Shown one piece after another: positions 17,341 through 25,136 of a stretch of DNA of 41,057 nucleotides. The position numbers and the translations under genes were made by a program. Each line of letters begins with the position of its first letter. Positions within the stretch are counted from its first letter, which is position 1. This DNA comes from Clostridia bacterium. GTDB lineage: Bacteria; Bacillota; Clostridia; TANB77; UBA1234. The stretch covers positions 1 to 41,057 of the forward strand of contig JAFTQC010000039.1 in NCBI GenBank assembly GCA_017462965.1. Direction: 5' to 3'. The notes beneath the pieces are model-generated. The model was not told where the DNA came from. It ran no database searches and saw nothing but the letters and a program-made list of their open reading frames with translations.

Positions 17341-18345
17341 CTAATGTTTTTTTATAACTTCTGAAAGATTATCTGCTAAAAAACTCAGAAGCATAGCTGA
17401 TAAAGCAGTAAAAATAAAGAAAAGCGTCATTTGTATCGGGATACTATCACAAAAATACTTGACTGAAAGTATATCCGAAAGAAATAAGCAGTGAGTTAAG
17501 TATATTGACATTGAATGCTTATCAAGCCAGTTAATTATTTTGCTATCTGCAATGAACGAAAATAGCCTTTTCAAATATTTCTCTGCGAATTTTATTGATT
17601 GGTAAATCCAATAAGCAAGGGCTGTGTGTGTGAAAATCACAACAACCATGTTATATAAAGTCGTATTGTCAATTGTGTTTTTACAGATTAATCGTATTGA
17701 TATGGCAAGAAGCATAGTTAAAGTAGCGAATAAATACTTCTTTAGCGTTATTTCTTTATTCCTTTTTCCAAGAACATACCCAAGAAAATAAGCAAGAAAA
17801 TATCCGAAGTTAAAACCCAAATATGCTAATATGACATCTACAAATATTAATAGCAAAAACGTTTTAAATAATTTTTTGTTATCAGTATACAGAGAGTTAT
17901 TATATTTCTTATCGAATCTTTTTATTATTACAGTTAAAAAATAACATAACATTATAACCGTTAAAAACCATAAATACGTGATGTTTTGAATTACTGGGAA
18001 ATTACTTTTTGGAAGCAAAAAGTCAAATCCTTGTAAATTTAAAAAATATATTGGAGCAAATAGTAACATACGTAGTTTACCATTTAAAACATAAATAAGA
18101 AGTATAAAAGTTGTTAAGATATACAATGGTATATTTATTTTTAGAATACGGTTTTTTATGAATTTTTTTTCATCTTTTATATCTTTATTGGCATATAAAA
18201 AACCAGAAATTATTAAAAAAACTTCTACGCCAACATTAAATATTTGACCAAGTGAATTATACCCATAAAACATAAATAAATGGCATAAAACAATAAAAAG
18301 CATTGCAACCACACGAGTTACGGATATAGCTTTATCTTTTTTCAT
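17341..18345 (-). CDS. Acyltransferase 3 family membrane protein
   Basis: A 334-residue protein with about ten membrane helices. The N-terminus shows the family signature ISVTRVVAMLFIVLCHLF with the conserved arginine (R11) and histidine (H22), then VGVEVFLIISGFL. Family members O-acetylate or acylate cell-surface sugars and polymers at the membrane; the substrate here is not predictable. It lies 30 bases downstream of the aquaporin gene on the same strand and may be read through from it. Confidence 0.9.
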   Translation of the reverse strand: MKKDKAISVTRVVAMLFIVLCHLFMFYGYNSLGQIFNVGVEVFLIISGFLYANKDIKDEKKFIKNRILKINIPLYILTTFILLIYVLNGKLRMLLFAPIYFLNLQGFDFLLPKSNFPVIQNITYLWFLTVIMLCYFLTVIIKRFDKKYNNSLYTDNKKLFKTFLLLIFVDVILAYLGFNFGYFLAYFLGYVLGKRNKEITLKKYLFATLTMLLAISIRLICKNTIDNTTLYNMVVVIFTHTALAYWIYQSIKFAEKYLKRLFSFIADSKIINWLDKHSMSIYLTHCLFLSDILSVKYFCDSIPIQMTLFFIFTALSAMLLSFLADNLSEVIKKH

Positions 18346-18374
18346 ATAGACACTTCCGTTTTTAATATTGTAAA

Positions 18375-19052
18375 TTAGTTTTCTTTGTTTAATGCTTTGA
18401 ATGCTAAAGCTGCAAGAGCGCTACCAACTAGAGGAGCTACTAAGAACACCCAAACTTGGCTTAATGCTTCGCCACCAACTAAAACTGCTGGAGCAAGGCT
18501 TCTAGCTGGATTTACAGATGTTCCTGTAAGAGGAATTCCCATGATATGTACAAAAGTTAATGTTAAACCAATTACTATTCCTGCAACTGAAGATTTTGAA
18601 GCGTCTGACGTAACACCTAAAATTGTGTAAATGAAAACGAAAGTTAAAATTATTTCAACTAAAATTGCACCAATTAATCCAAGTCCTACAGAAGATAATG
18701 CACCATATCCATTTGCGCCAAGACCAGTTGTAGCAACGTCTAGAGAAGCACTGTTATTGATGATAAAGTAAAGTAATCCAGCACCTGCGAATGCACCTAT
18801 AATTTGTGCAACTACATAACAAACGAATTCTTTTACTGATAATTTTTTGTTAATAAGCATTGCTAGAGAAACTGCTGGATTGATGTGGCATCCAGAAACA
18901 TTTCCAATTACATAAGCCATTGCAACGATTGATAAACCAAAAGCTAAGGCAATTCCTAGTGTTCCTAAAGTTCCACCTGCAACAGCGGCACTACCACAAC
19001 CAAATAACACTAATACTGCAGTACCAATTAATTCACATACATACTTTTTCAT
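18375..19052 (-). CDS. Aquaporin / MIP-family channel
   Basis: I chose ATG 19052 because AAGGAGG lies just upstream and MKKYVCELIGTAVLVLFGCG is the typical MIP start; a longer frame has no ribosome site. The 225-residue protein has six membrane helices and two NPA boxes (HINPAVSL and VNPARSL). The arginine after the second NPA is kept. Length and ordering resemble AqpZ water channels more than the longer GlpF glycerol channels. The leader carries an inverted repeat (19079-19101), and the promoter overlaps a divergent one. Confidence 0.93.
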   Translation of the reverse strand: MKKYVCELIGTAVLVLFGCGSAAVAGGTLGTLGIALAFGLSIVAMAYVIGNVSGCHINPAVSLAMLINKKLSVKEFVCYVVAQIIGAFAGAGLLYFIINNSASLDVATTGLGANGYGALSSVGLGLIGAILVEIILTFVFIYTILGVTSDASKSSVAGIVIGLTLTFVHIMGIPLTGTSVNPARSLAPAVLVGGEALSQVWVFLVAPLVGSALAALAFKALNKEN

Positions 19053-19078
19053 AAAAAAAGCCTCCTTAAAATAAAATT

Positions 19079-19101
19079 TAGCTCTAAACTTCTTAGAGCT
19101 A
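19079..19101 (-). promoter_or_regulatory. Inverted repeat in the aquaporin leader
   Basis: TAGCTCTAA (19079-19087) and TTAGAGCTA (19093-19101) form a perfect 9-bp inverted repeat between promoter and start codon. It could be an operator or an mRNA hairpin. Confidence 0.55.
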
Positions 19102-19114
19102 TGTAACAAATAGA

Positions 19115-19163
19115 ATTCTATAACACGTGCTGATTTGTGTCAAATAAAAAGATATGGTATAAT
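19115..19163. promoter_or_regulatory. Overlapping divergent promoters
   Basis: On the minus strand, TTGACA (19143-19138) and TAGAAT (19120-19115) are 17 bases apart and drive the aquaporin. On the plus strand, TTGTGT (19135-19140) and TATAAT (19158-19163) are 17 bases apart and drive the small GC-rich gene at 19223. The two -35 boxes overlap by three bases, so RNA polymerase probably cannot use both at once. Confidence 0.65.
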
Positions 19164-19222
19164 ATAGATGTAGGTTTGCACTTTTGGTAATGAAAAGACA
19201 TGGAAAGAAAGGAGCCATATAA

Positions 19223-19420
19223 ATGCTCAAGACAATCGGAATTTTGCTCATCATTATTGTCCTTTTCGGCGGAACGCTGAGTGATGTCCTTTTATGGGTA
19301 CAACACGCAGTGGGCGTTCTTCTTGCCTGGGCGATTGCCTTTGGAATCTGGAAGGTCATCGGGATTTTGCTTCTCATAGGCTTTATCCGGTGGGTCCTCA
19401 AGGTTTTGTTTCATTGGTAA
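19223..19420 (+). CDS. GC-rich small hydrophobic membrane protein
   Basis: A 65-residue protein with AAGGAGCC before the ATG. Almost all residues are hydrophobic, forming two membrane helices (about 4-28 and 32-62), ending in an aromatic/basic tail (FHW). Codons are G/C-ending, unlike the neighbours, and arginine 56 is CGG, read in frame. It has its own promoter and terminator. Holin-like, bacteriocin-like or small stress membrane proteins are possible; no family is recognised. Confidence 0.7.
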   Translation: MLKTIGILLIIIVLFGGTLSDVLLWVQHAVGVLLAWAIAFGIWKVIGILLLIGFIRWVLKVLFHW

Positions 19421-19433
19421 GTCGCGCGCAAGC

Positions 19434-19481
19434 GAGAGCTTTCTTTATGCAGCATTTGCAGAAAAGAGGCTCTCTTTTTTT
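19434..19481 (+). terminator. Terminator of the small membrane protein gene
   Basis: GAGAGC-TTTCT pairs with AGAAA and GCTCTC across a loop, followed by a T run. A type A palindrome begins right after. Confidence 0.7.
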
Positions 19482-19511
19482 CGTCCACGAGGGACGTCCG
19501 TTAAATGGACG
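19482..19511 (+). repeat. GGGAC-family palindrome, type A, copy 1
   Basis: A 30-base element with arms CGTCCA and TGGACG around the core GGGACGTCCGTTAAA. Copies lie at 34524 (same strand), 39013 and 40186 (opposite strand). Confidence 0.8.
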
Positions 19512-19597
19512 AAATTTATAACTAGAGTTGAAAAAAATGGAAATTTGATATAGCATATTTTTGGAAGAAAAATACAAAAGAGGAGATGAAGTAATAT

Positions 19598-20518
19598 ATG
19601 TGGTTTACATTTGCTTTAATTACGATGCTTGCGTGGGGAGCAGCAGATTTGTTTTACAAGAAAGGTGCTGACGAAAATGACAAATATAGTCATTTAAAAA
19701 CGACTATGATTGTTGGTCTGGTTATGGGACTTCATGCAGCATTTATGCTACTTTTTGGTGATATGAATTATGATTTTTCAAACATTTTAATTTATTTGCC
19801 AGTTTCGATAATGTACATATTATCGATGACGATAGGTTACTTTGGACTTAAATACCTAGAATTATCAATATCTTCGCCTATACAAAATTCGTCAGGTGCG
19901 GTTGTGTGTATACTTTGCGCGATTTTGTTGCAGCAAACAATGAATTTACCTTCGATAGTTGCAGTAGTTTTAATTTGTGTAGGTGTGTTTTTGCTTGGAT
20001 TATTTGAAAAAAGGAAACAGGATGATTATGAGAAGCAGAATAACAAGAAGTATAAAATTGGATTTATTGCTTTCATGTTCCCGATTTTTTATTGCATAAT
20101 TGATTCTCTTGGAACATTTTTTGATGCATATTATTTAGATGATATCGCTTTGACACCTCTTAGAAATGTCACAGAATTAACACTTGAAAATGTAGCAAAT
20201 ACTTCATACGAGCTTACTTTCTTCATATGTGCTCTTATCATATTTATATATCTATATTTCGTGAAGAAAGAAAAAATGCACTTAAAAGAGCAAAAGGACA
20301 GAATTTCAGCAGCTATTTTTGAAACAGCTGGACAATTTACATATGTTTATGCAATGAGTGATGCTGCAATTGTTTCAGCGCCAATGGTTGCATCTTACAG
20401 CATAGTTTCAATTTTACTTTCGCGTATATTTCTTAAAGAAAAGCTTGGTATAGCTCAATATATCAGTATTCTTATAGTTATGGTAGGAATTGCCATTTTG
20501 GGGCTGCAAGATGCTTAG
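19598..20518 (+). CDS. EamA/DMT-superfamily transporter
   Basis: A 306-residue protein with about ten membrane helices in two EamA repeats, split by a charged loop near 140-150 (EKRKQDDYEKQNNKKYK). Typical signatures include MLAWGAADLFYKKGA at the start of repeat one and VASYSIVSILLSRIFLKEKLG in repeat two. DMT members export amino acids, metabolites or cations; the substrate cannot be told. Ribosome site AGAGGAGATG. Monocistronic. Confidence 0.88.
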   Translation: MWFTFALITMLAWGAADLFYKKGADENDKYSHLKTTMIVGLVMGLHAAFMLLFGDMNYDFSNILIYLPVSIMYILSMTIGYFGLKYLELSISSPIQNSSGAVVCILCAILLQQTMNLPSIVAVVLICVGVFLLGLFEKRKQDDYEKQNNKKYKIGFIAFMFPIFYCIIDSLGTFFDAYYLDDIALTPLRNVTELTLENVANTSYELTFFICALIIFIYLYFVKKEKMHLKEQKDRISAAIFETAGQFTYVYAMSDAAIVSAPMVASYSIVSILLSRIFLKEKLGIAQYISILIVMVGIAILGLQDA

Positions 20519-20543
20519 CAAAAAGGGCTGTCCTCGTTGCTCA

Positions 20544-20572
20544 TTGACTTTTACATGTTTTTCCTGTAAAAT
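20544..20572 (+). promoter_or_regulatory. Promoter of the der operon
   Basis: TTGACT (20544-20549) and TAAAAT (20567-20572), 17 bases apart, shortly before der. Confidence 0.65.
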
Positions 20573-20596
20573 GTCTTAGGTGAGGTGAAAGTAAAA

Positions 20597-21925
20597 ATGG
20601 CAAAACCAATAGTAGCTTTGATAGGTAGACCAAACGTTGGTAAGTCTACTTTTTTTAATTATATAATAGGTGAAAAGAAATCAATTGTTGAAGATACACC
20701 AGGCGTTACAAGAGATCGTGTTTATGCGGATTCAGAGTGGAAAGGAAGAAAGTTCACACTGATTGATACTGGTGGAATTGAGCCTGATTCAAACGATGAA
20801 ATTTTGGTTCAGATGAGAAGACAAGCAGAAATAGCTATGGAAACTGCAGACGTGATTATCTTTTTGACAGATATCAAACAAGGTGTTACTGCTGCAGATT
20901 ATGAAGTTGCTACAATGCTTAGAAAAACTAAAAAACCAATAGTTTTAGTTTGTAATAAAGTTGATAAAATAGGTGAACCACCTGATGATATTTATGAATT
21001 TTATAATTTGGGCTTAGGTGATCCACTTCCTATATCTTCGTTAAATCAGCTTGGTACAGGCGAAGTTTTAGATGCGATTTATGATCATTTTCCACAGGAA
21101 GAGGATTTAACCGAAGATGATGAATATATTCGTGTTGCTCTTATTGGAAAACCTAATGCTGGAAAATCTTCAATGATTAATAAAATTCTTGGCGAAAACA
21201 GACTTATAGTTTCTGATGTTGCTGGAACAACAAGAGATGCAGTTGATTCGAAATTTGAAAATGAACATGGTAAATATATTTTTGTTGATACTGCCGGAAT
21301 AAGAAGAAAGAGTAAAATTGAAGAAAATATAGAAAAATTCAGTATTTTAAGAGCTAAAACTGCAATTGAAGATTCTCATGTATGTGTGCTTGTAATTGAT
21401 GCAACAGAAGGTGTTACAGACCAAGATGCGAAAATTGCAGGTGAAGCTCATGAGGCTGGAAAAGGAATTATAATTTTAGTTAATAAATGGGATTTAATAG
21501 AGAAGGAAACAGGAACGCTTGAAGCATTTAAGAAAGATGTTTACACAAAACTTGCTTATTTAACATATGCTCCAGTAATATTTGTTTCAGCACTTACAGG
21601 GCAAAGAGTGGACAAACTGTTCCCACTAATAAATGCTGTAAATGAGCAAAATTCATTTAGAGCTACAACGGGAATGCTTAACAGTGTAATTGAAGAAGCG
21701 ATTACGCTTGTACAACCACCAAGCGACAAGGGGAGAAGACTTAAAATATATTATGCAACTCAAGTTTCAACAAGACCTCCAACATTTGTTGTATTTTGTA
21801 ACAGTGCAAAATTGTTCCATTTTTCTTATCAAAGATATATCGAAAACCAGATAAGAAAGAATTTTGGTGGACTTGAAGGAACACCAGTTAGAATTATAGT
21901 AAGAGAAAAACTAAAGGAAAAATAA
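20597..21925 (+). CDS. der: Ribosome biogenesis GTPase Der (EngA)
   Basis: A 442-residue essential GTPase with two tandem G domains and a KH-like C-terminus; it helps assemble the 50S subunit. I chose ATG 20597 because MAKPIVALIGRPNVGKST is the usual start; an in-frame upstream codon at 20585 lies in the ribosome site. Seen: G1 GRPNVGKST (10-18) and a second G1 GKPNAGKSS, NKVD and NKWD base-recognition motifs, and DTGG and DTAG switch motifs. It leads a der-plsY-gpsA operon, a common order in Clostridia. Confidence 0.97.
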   Translation: MAKPIVALIGRPNVGKSTFFNYIIGEKKSIVEDTPGVTRDRVYADSEWKGRKFTLIDTGGIEPDSNDEILVQMRRQAEIAMETADVIIFLTDIKQGVTAADYEVATMLRKTKKPIVLVCNKVDKIGEPPDDIYEFYNLGLGDPLPISSLNQLGTGEVLDAIYDHFPQEEDLTEDDEYIRVALIGKPNAGKSSMINKILGENRLIVSDVAGTTRDAVDSKFENEHGKYIFVDTAGIRRKSKIEENIEKFSILRAKTAIEDSHVCVLVIDATEGVTDQDAKIAGEAHEAGKGIIILVNKWDLIEKETGTLEAFKKDVYTKLAYLTYAPVIFVSALTGQRVDKLFPLINAVNEQNSFRATTGMLNSVIEEAITLVQPPSDKGRRLKIYYATQVSTRPPTFVVFCNSAKLFHFSYQRYIENQIRKNFGGLEGTPVRIIVREKLKEK

Positions 21926-21942
21926 TATAAGGAGGAACTATT

Positions 21943-22698
21943 ATGGGAGCTAGCTTTATATTGCATTTGTTAGTTGTTGCAATGGTTGGATATTTGATTG
22001 GAAGCATTAATCTTTCAATTGTTCTTTGTAAACTTATGGGAAAAGGCGATATTAGAGATCATGGCAGCGGAAATGCGGGTACTACAAACACTTTGAGAAC
22101 GCTTGGTAAATTGCCAGCACTATTAGTGTTGACATTTGACATATTGAAAGGTTTTATAGCGATAAAGCTTGGAATGGCGTTAATGCTTTTCGGTCAAGGG
22201 GCTGTGGAAACTAATATGTTGCCAATGGCTTTTGAATTAGCTACACTTGTGGCCGGATTTGCGGCGATACTTGGGCATAATTTCCCTATATATTATGGGT
22301 TTAAAGGCGGAAAAGGAATAGCAACTTCACTTGGTGTTATTCTTACCATCGAGCCGGTAATTGGTTTAACATGTGCTTTGTTTGCAATAATTTTAATGAT
22401 AGCATCAAGAATGGTTTCCCTTGGCTCAATATTTGGGTCGTTTTTGTATCCGGTTTTAGTTTTGGTAATAGGTGATGCTTTTGGAGCTTCTTCAGATTTG
22501 TCGCTTAAAATTCCGTATGTTGTTTTTGCATGTTTATTAGCTTCGCTTGCAATTTATAGACATAGAGCAAATATTGATAGATTACTAAACGGTACAGAAA
22601 ATAAATTATGGAAAACTAAAAAGGAAAAAGAAGAAGCTGCTGCAAAAGCAGAATTGGAAGCTTCTGAAAAGGTTGCGGAAGAAAAGGGAGGAAAGTAA
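21943..22698 (+). CDS. plsY: Glycerol-3-phosphate acyltransferase PlsY
   Basis: PlsY moves an acyl group from acyl-phosphate to glycerol 3-phosphate, the first step of phospholipid synthesis at the membrane. The family motifs are visible: GSGNAGTTNTLRTLG, GHNFPIYYGFKGGKGIATS and a final HRANIDRL. At 251 residues it is longer than usual because of a charged, Ala/Glu/Lys-rich tail of about 35 residues after the last motif. It is 17 bases after der and 3 before gpsA, whose product makes its substrate. Confidence 0.95.
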   Translation: MGASFILHLLVVAMVGYLIGSINLSIVLCKLMGKGDIRDHGSGNAGTTNTLRTLGKLPALLVLTFDILKGFIAIKLGMALMLFGQGAVETNMLPMAFELATLVAGFAAILGHNFPIYYGFKGGKGIATSLGVILTIEPVIGLTCALFAIILMIASRMVSLGSIFGSFLYPVLVLVIGDAFGASSDLSLKIPYVVFACLLASLAIYRHRANIDRLLNGTENKLWKTKKEKEEAAAKAELEASEKVAEEKGGK

Positions 22699-22701
22699 TA
22701 T

Positions 22702-23694
22702 ATGTCTGAAAATATTTCAGTTATAGGTAGTGGAAGCTGGGGTGTAGCTTTGGCGATACTTTTAAACAGTAATGGACACAATGTAAAGCTTTGGTCATAC
22801 AATCCAGAAGAAGCTAGAATGATAAACGAAGACAAAAAGTGTAAGTTCTTGCCGAACATCACAATTCCAGATGGTCTAGAATGTTACACAGAATTGGAAG
22901 ATGCGCTTAAGGATACTAATATTGTATTGATAGTTACACCTTCAAATGCAATAAGGGCTACACTTAATAATATGCTTCCTTTTGTCACTGAAAATCAAGT
23001 TTTTGTTCTATGTTCAAAAGGAATGGAGAAGGATACTCAAAAGGTCTATACGGAAGTTATAAAGGAAGTTTTCCCAAATAATAAAGTGTCAGCACTTTCA
23101 GGTCCTAGTCATGCAGAGGAAGTTTCGGAGCAAATCCCTACTGCAGTGGTCATATCAAGTGAAGATGATGCTATGTCAGAGCATTTACAAAGTGTTTTTA
23201 TGAATCCAAAATTTAGAGTGTATATAAATGATGATTTGCTAGGCGTTGAAATGGGTGGTTCTTTAAAAAATATAATTGCCTTAGCCTGTGGAATTGCCAA
23301 TGGACTTGGATATGGTGATAATACTGTAGCTGCTTTGATTACTCGTGGAATCGTTGAAATATCAAGATTAGGGGTAGAAGCTGGCGCAAAAAGACAAACA
23401 TTTTATGGTTTAACAGGTGTTGGAGATTTATTTGTTACATGCTCGAGTATGCATAGTAGAAATAGAAGAGCCGGTATCTTAATTGGTCAAGGTAAATCTG
23501 TTGAAGAAGCTGTTAAAGAAGTTGGAATGGTCGTTGAAGGAATCAACGCGGTTGAAGGTGCATACATACTTGCTCAAAAGCATAGCGTTAGCACGCCAAT
23601 AATAAATGAAATGTATGACATTATTCATAAAGGCAAAACTCCAGAAGAAGCAACGATGAACCTTATGAGTAGAGGCAAGAAAACAGAATTTTAA
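22702..23694 (+). CDS. gpsA: NAD(P)H-dependent glycerol-3-phosphate dehydrogenase
   Basis: GpsA reduces dihydroxyacetone phosphate to sn-glycerol 3-phosphate, the PlsY substrate. The 330-residue protein is of normal length. It has the nucleotide-binding loop GSGSWG at 8-13, the catalytic-region LGVEMGGSLKNIIALACG, and NTVAALITRGIVEISRLG, all typical. The ribosome site GGAGGAAAG overlaps the end of plsY. A large palindrome starts 12 bases after its stop. Confidence 0.96.
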   Translation: MSENISVIGSGSWGVALAILLNSNGHNVKLWSYNPEEARMINEDKKCKFLPNITIPDGLECYTELEDALKDTNIVLIVTPSNAIRATLNNMLPFVTENQVFVLCSKGMEKDTQKVYTEVIKEVFPNNKVSALSGPSHAEEVSEQIPTAVVISSEDDAMSEHLQSVFMNPKFRVYINDDLLGVEMGGSLKNIIALACGIANGLGYGDNTVAALITRGIVEISRLGVEAGAKRQTFYGLTGVGDLFVTCSSMHSRNRRAGILIGQGKSVEEAVKEVGMVVEGINAVEGAYILAQKHSVSTPIINEMYDIIHKGKTPEEATMNLMSRGKKTEF

Positions 23695-23706
23695 TATAAA
23701 AATGGA

Positions 23707-23831
23707 CAAAAGGACGGTTTGGAAATTGGGACGGTTCTCTTTTCCAAATTTGCTAAACAAGTTATAAACTCAAATATAACTGTTACAAATTTGGAAAAGA
23801 GAACCGTCCCAATTTCCAAACCGTCCTTTTG
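23707..23831. repeat. Large palindrome with two inverted type C copies
   Basis: Perfect 46-base arms at 23707-23752 and 23786-23831 are separated by 33 bases that are themselves nearly palindromic (GTTATA against TATAAC). Each arm holds the core GGGACGGTTCTCTTTTCC and the type C TTGGAAATT edge. As RNA it would form a very long hairpin and would end gpsA transcription. Such perfect arms imply a recent inverted duplication or active correction. Confidence 0.9.
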
Positions 23832-23839
23832 ACGAAAGG

Positions 23840-23869
23840 TTGACAAAATAAGTTGATAGATTGTATAAT
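23840..23869 (+). promoter_or_regulatory. Promoter of the repeat-protein gene
   Basis: TTGACA (23840-23845) and TATAAT (23864-23869), 18 bases apart, placed just after the right palindrome arm. Confidence 0.75.
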
Positions 23870-23934
23870 TTATGAGGTTAGTTTCATGTTGCTTGGAAAT
23901 AGAGAATAATTTGGTCTATAAGGAGGAAAGGAAG

Positions 23935-24957
23935 ATGAATGGTATCGAAAACATTGATTTCGAAAAATTCAGTGTGAGGCAAAGAAGACAGATTGAGGAG
24001 GGACTTGAACGGGGCGTAGATGTTTCGGTATACGCGTATCCACATTACGACGAATGGCAAATGCGGGAGATTCGGATAGGGCTTGAAGAGAAAAATCTTT
24101 ATTTGCACGTGTTTGCCAAACCTGAATTCGACGCGGAGCAGATGATGAAGCTTAGAAAATATGGTTTACATCATGGTGATCCGTCAGCGTTTGCAAATCC
24201 GGAATTCAGTGATAAGCAGATGTCACAGCTTGCTTTAGGGCTAAGCCGTGGTCTTGATATCACTAAGTATGCCAACAAGCAGTATCATTATCACAAGATG
24301 GAGCAAATCCGCAGAGGTCTCGAGAAAGGCGTAGATATTACGAAGTATGTTACGCCGGAGTATACGAGATTTCAAATGCGCGAGATTCGGCATGGCATGC
24401 AAAGTGGCATTGATGTCAGCGTTTATGCGGATATTCAGTATACGTATGAACAGATGCGTGAAATTCGGTTTGGTATGATCGAGGGGTTTGATGTAACGCT
24501 TATTTTGAACCCTGCATATCCTTACCTGAGCATGCGTGCAATTCGTGAATCATGGGAGGATTGCAATTTAAAACAAAGGGACGAACTCCTTTTGGGACTT
24601 AAGGCTGGCCTTGACATTAGCGTATATGCAAAGCCGGAGCAGTATACGTATTCACAAATGCGTGAAATCCGGTTTGGATTGTCAGCGGGAATTGATACAA
24701 GTGTGTATCAAAAAGGGTACAATGCAAGCCAAATGCAGCAGCTCAGAATGGGACTTGTAAAAAAGGTAAACGTAAGCATTTATGCAAGTCCTAAATTTAG
24801 CGCATCTCAGATGCGTGAAATTAGGCTGGGATTGGAACTCGGCCTTCCGGCTAGTGAGTATGCAGACCCTGAACTCTCACGCCTCAGAATGTTTGAAAAG
24901 AGAGTTATGCTCATGAAGGTATATTGCCGGATTAGGTGTGACAAGAAGAAAAAATAA
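23935..24957 (+). CDS. Protein of about twelve 26-residue QMREIR repeats
   Basis: AAGGAGGAAAGG precedes ATG 23935. The 340-residue protein consists of about twelve repeats of 25-27 residues with consensus QMREIRxGLExGxDVSxYA followed by xPxY/F; one (near 205-220) is shortened, and the last is degenerate and basic. There is no signal peptide or membrane helix. I recall similar repeats in proteins of gut Firmicutes, without an assigned function; an alpha-helical solenoid that binds a partner is plausible. Codons are less AT-biased than those of neighbours, and CGG codes for the conserved arginine in several repeats. It lies between two palindromes. Confidence 0.8.
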   Translation: MNGIENIDFEKFSVRQRRQIEEGLERGVDVSVYAYPHYDEWQMREIRIGLEEKNLYLHVFAKPEFDAEQMMKLRKYGLHHGDPSAFANPEFSDKQMSQLALGLSRGLDITKYANKQYHYHKMEQIRRGLEKGVDITKYVTPEYTRFQMREIRHGMQSGIDVSVYADIQYTYEQMREIRFGMIEGFDVTLILNPAYPYLSMRAIRESWEDCNLKQRDELLLGLKAGLDISVYAKPEQYTYSQMREIRFGLSAGIDTSVYQKGYNASQMQQLRMGLVKKVNVSIYASPKFSASQMREIRLGLELGLPASEYADPELSRLRMFEKRVMLMKVYCRIRCDKKKK

Positions 24958-24960
24958 TTC

Positions 24961-25020
24961 TAGCAAGAGGGACGCCCCTTTTTGTGAAATTTTTCACAAA
25001 AAGGGGCGTCCCTCTTGCTA
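24961..25020. repeat. Perfect 60-base palindrome, type D
   Basis: Perfect 29-base arms (24961-24989 and 24992-25020) with a two-base loop. The left arm begins TAGCAAGAGGGACGCCCC. It starts 3 bases after the stop codon of the repeat-protein gene and probably ends its transcription. A single arm recurs at 31173. Confidence 0.92.
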
Positions 25021-25024
25021 AAGC

Positions 25025-25053
25025 TTGCAATATATGGTCTTAAGTTGTATAAT
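25025..25053 (+). promoter_or_regulatory. Promoter of proS
   Basis: TTGCAA (25025-25030) and TATAAT (25048-25053), 17 bases apart. Confidence 0.75.
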
Positions 25054-25059
25054 AGTTGG

Positions 25060-25096
25060 GTACTGTGAGCAAATTCGATTTGAGTCGAGACAGTAC
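25060..25096 (+). promoter_or_regulatory. Structured proS leader hairpin
   Basis: GTACTGT (25060-25066) pairs with ACAGTAC (25090-25096), and inside it TCGA pairs with TCGA. It lies at the very start of the mRNA. It is too short for a T-box and lacks T-box motifs. Role unknown. Confidence 0.5.
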
Positions 25097-25136
25097 AAAT
25101 AGCAGTAATTATTTAATTTTTTAAGGGGGAAATAAT

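Noticed and set aside
24961-25020. CRISPR repeat or insertion-sequence end
   Set aside because: There is a single palindrome without spaced direct repeats, and no transposase gene is found in the window.
25054-25136. T-box riboswitch before proS
   Set aside because: The leader is far too short and has no T-box sequence or specifier-loop structure.
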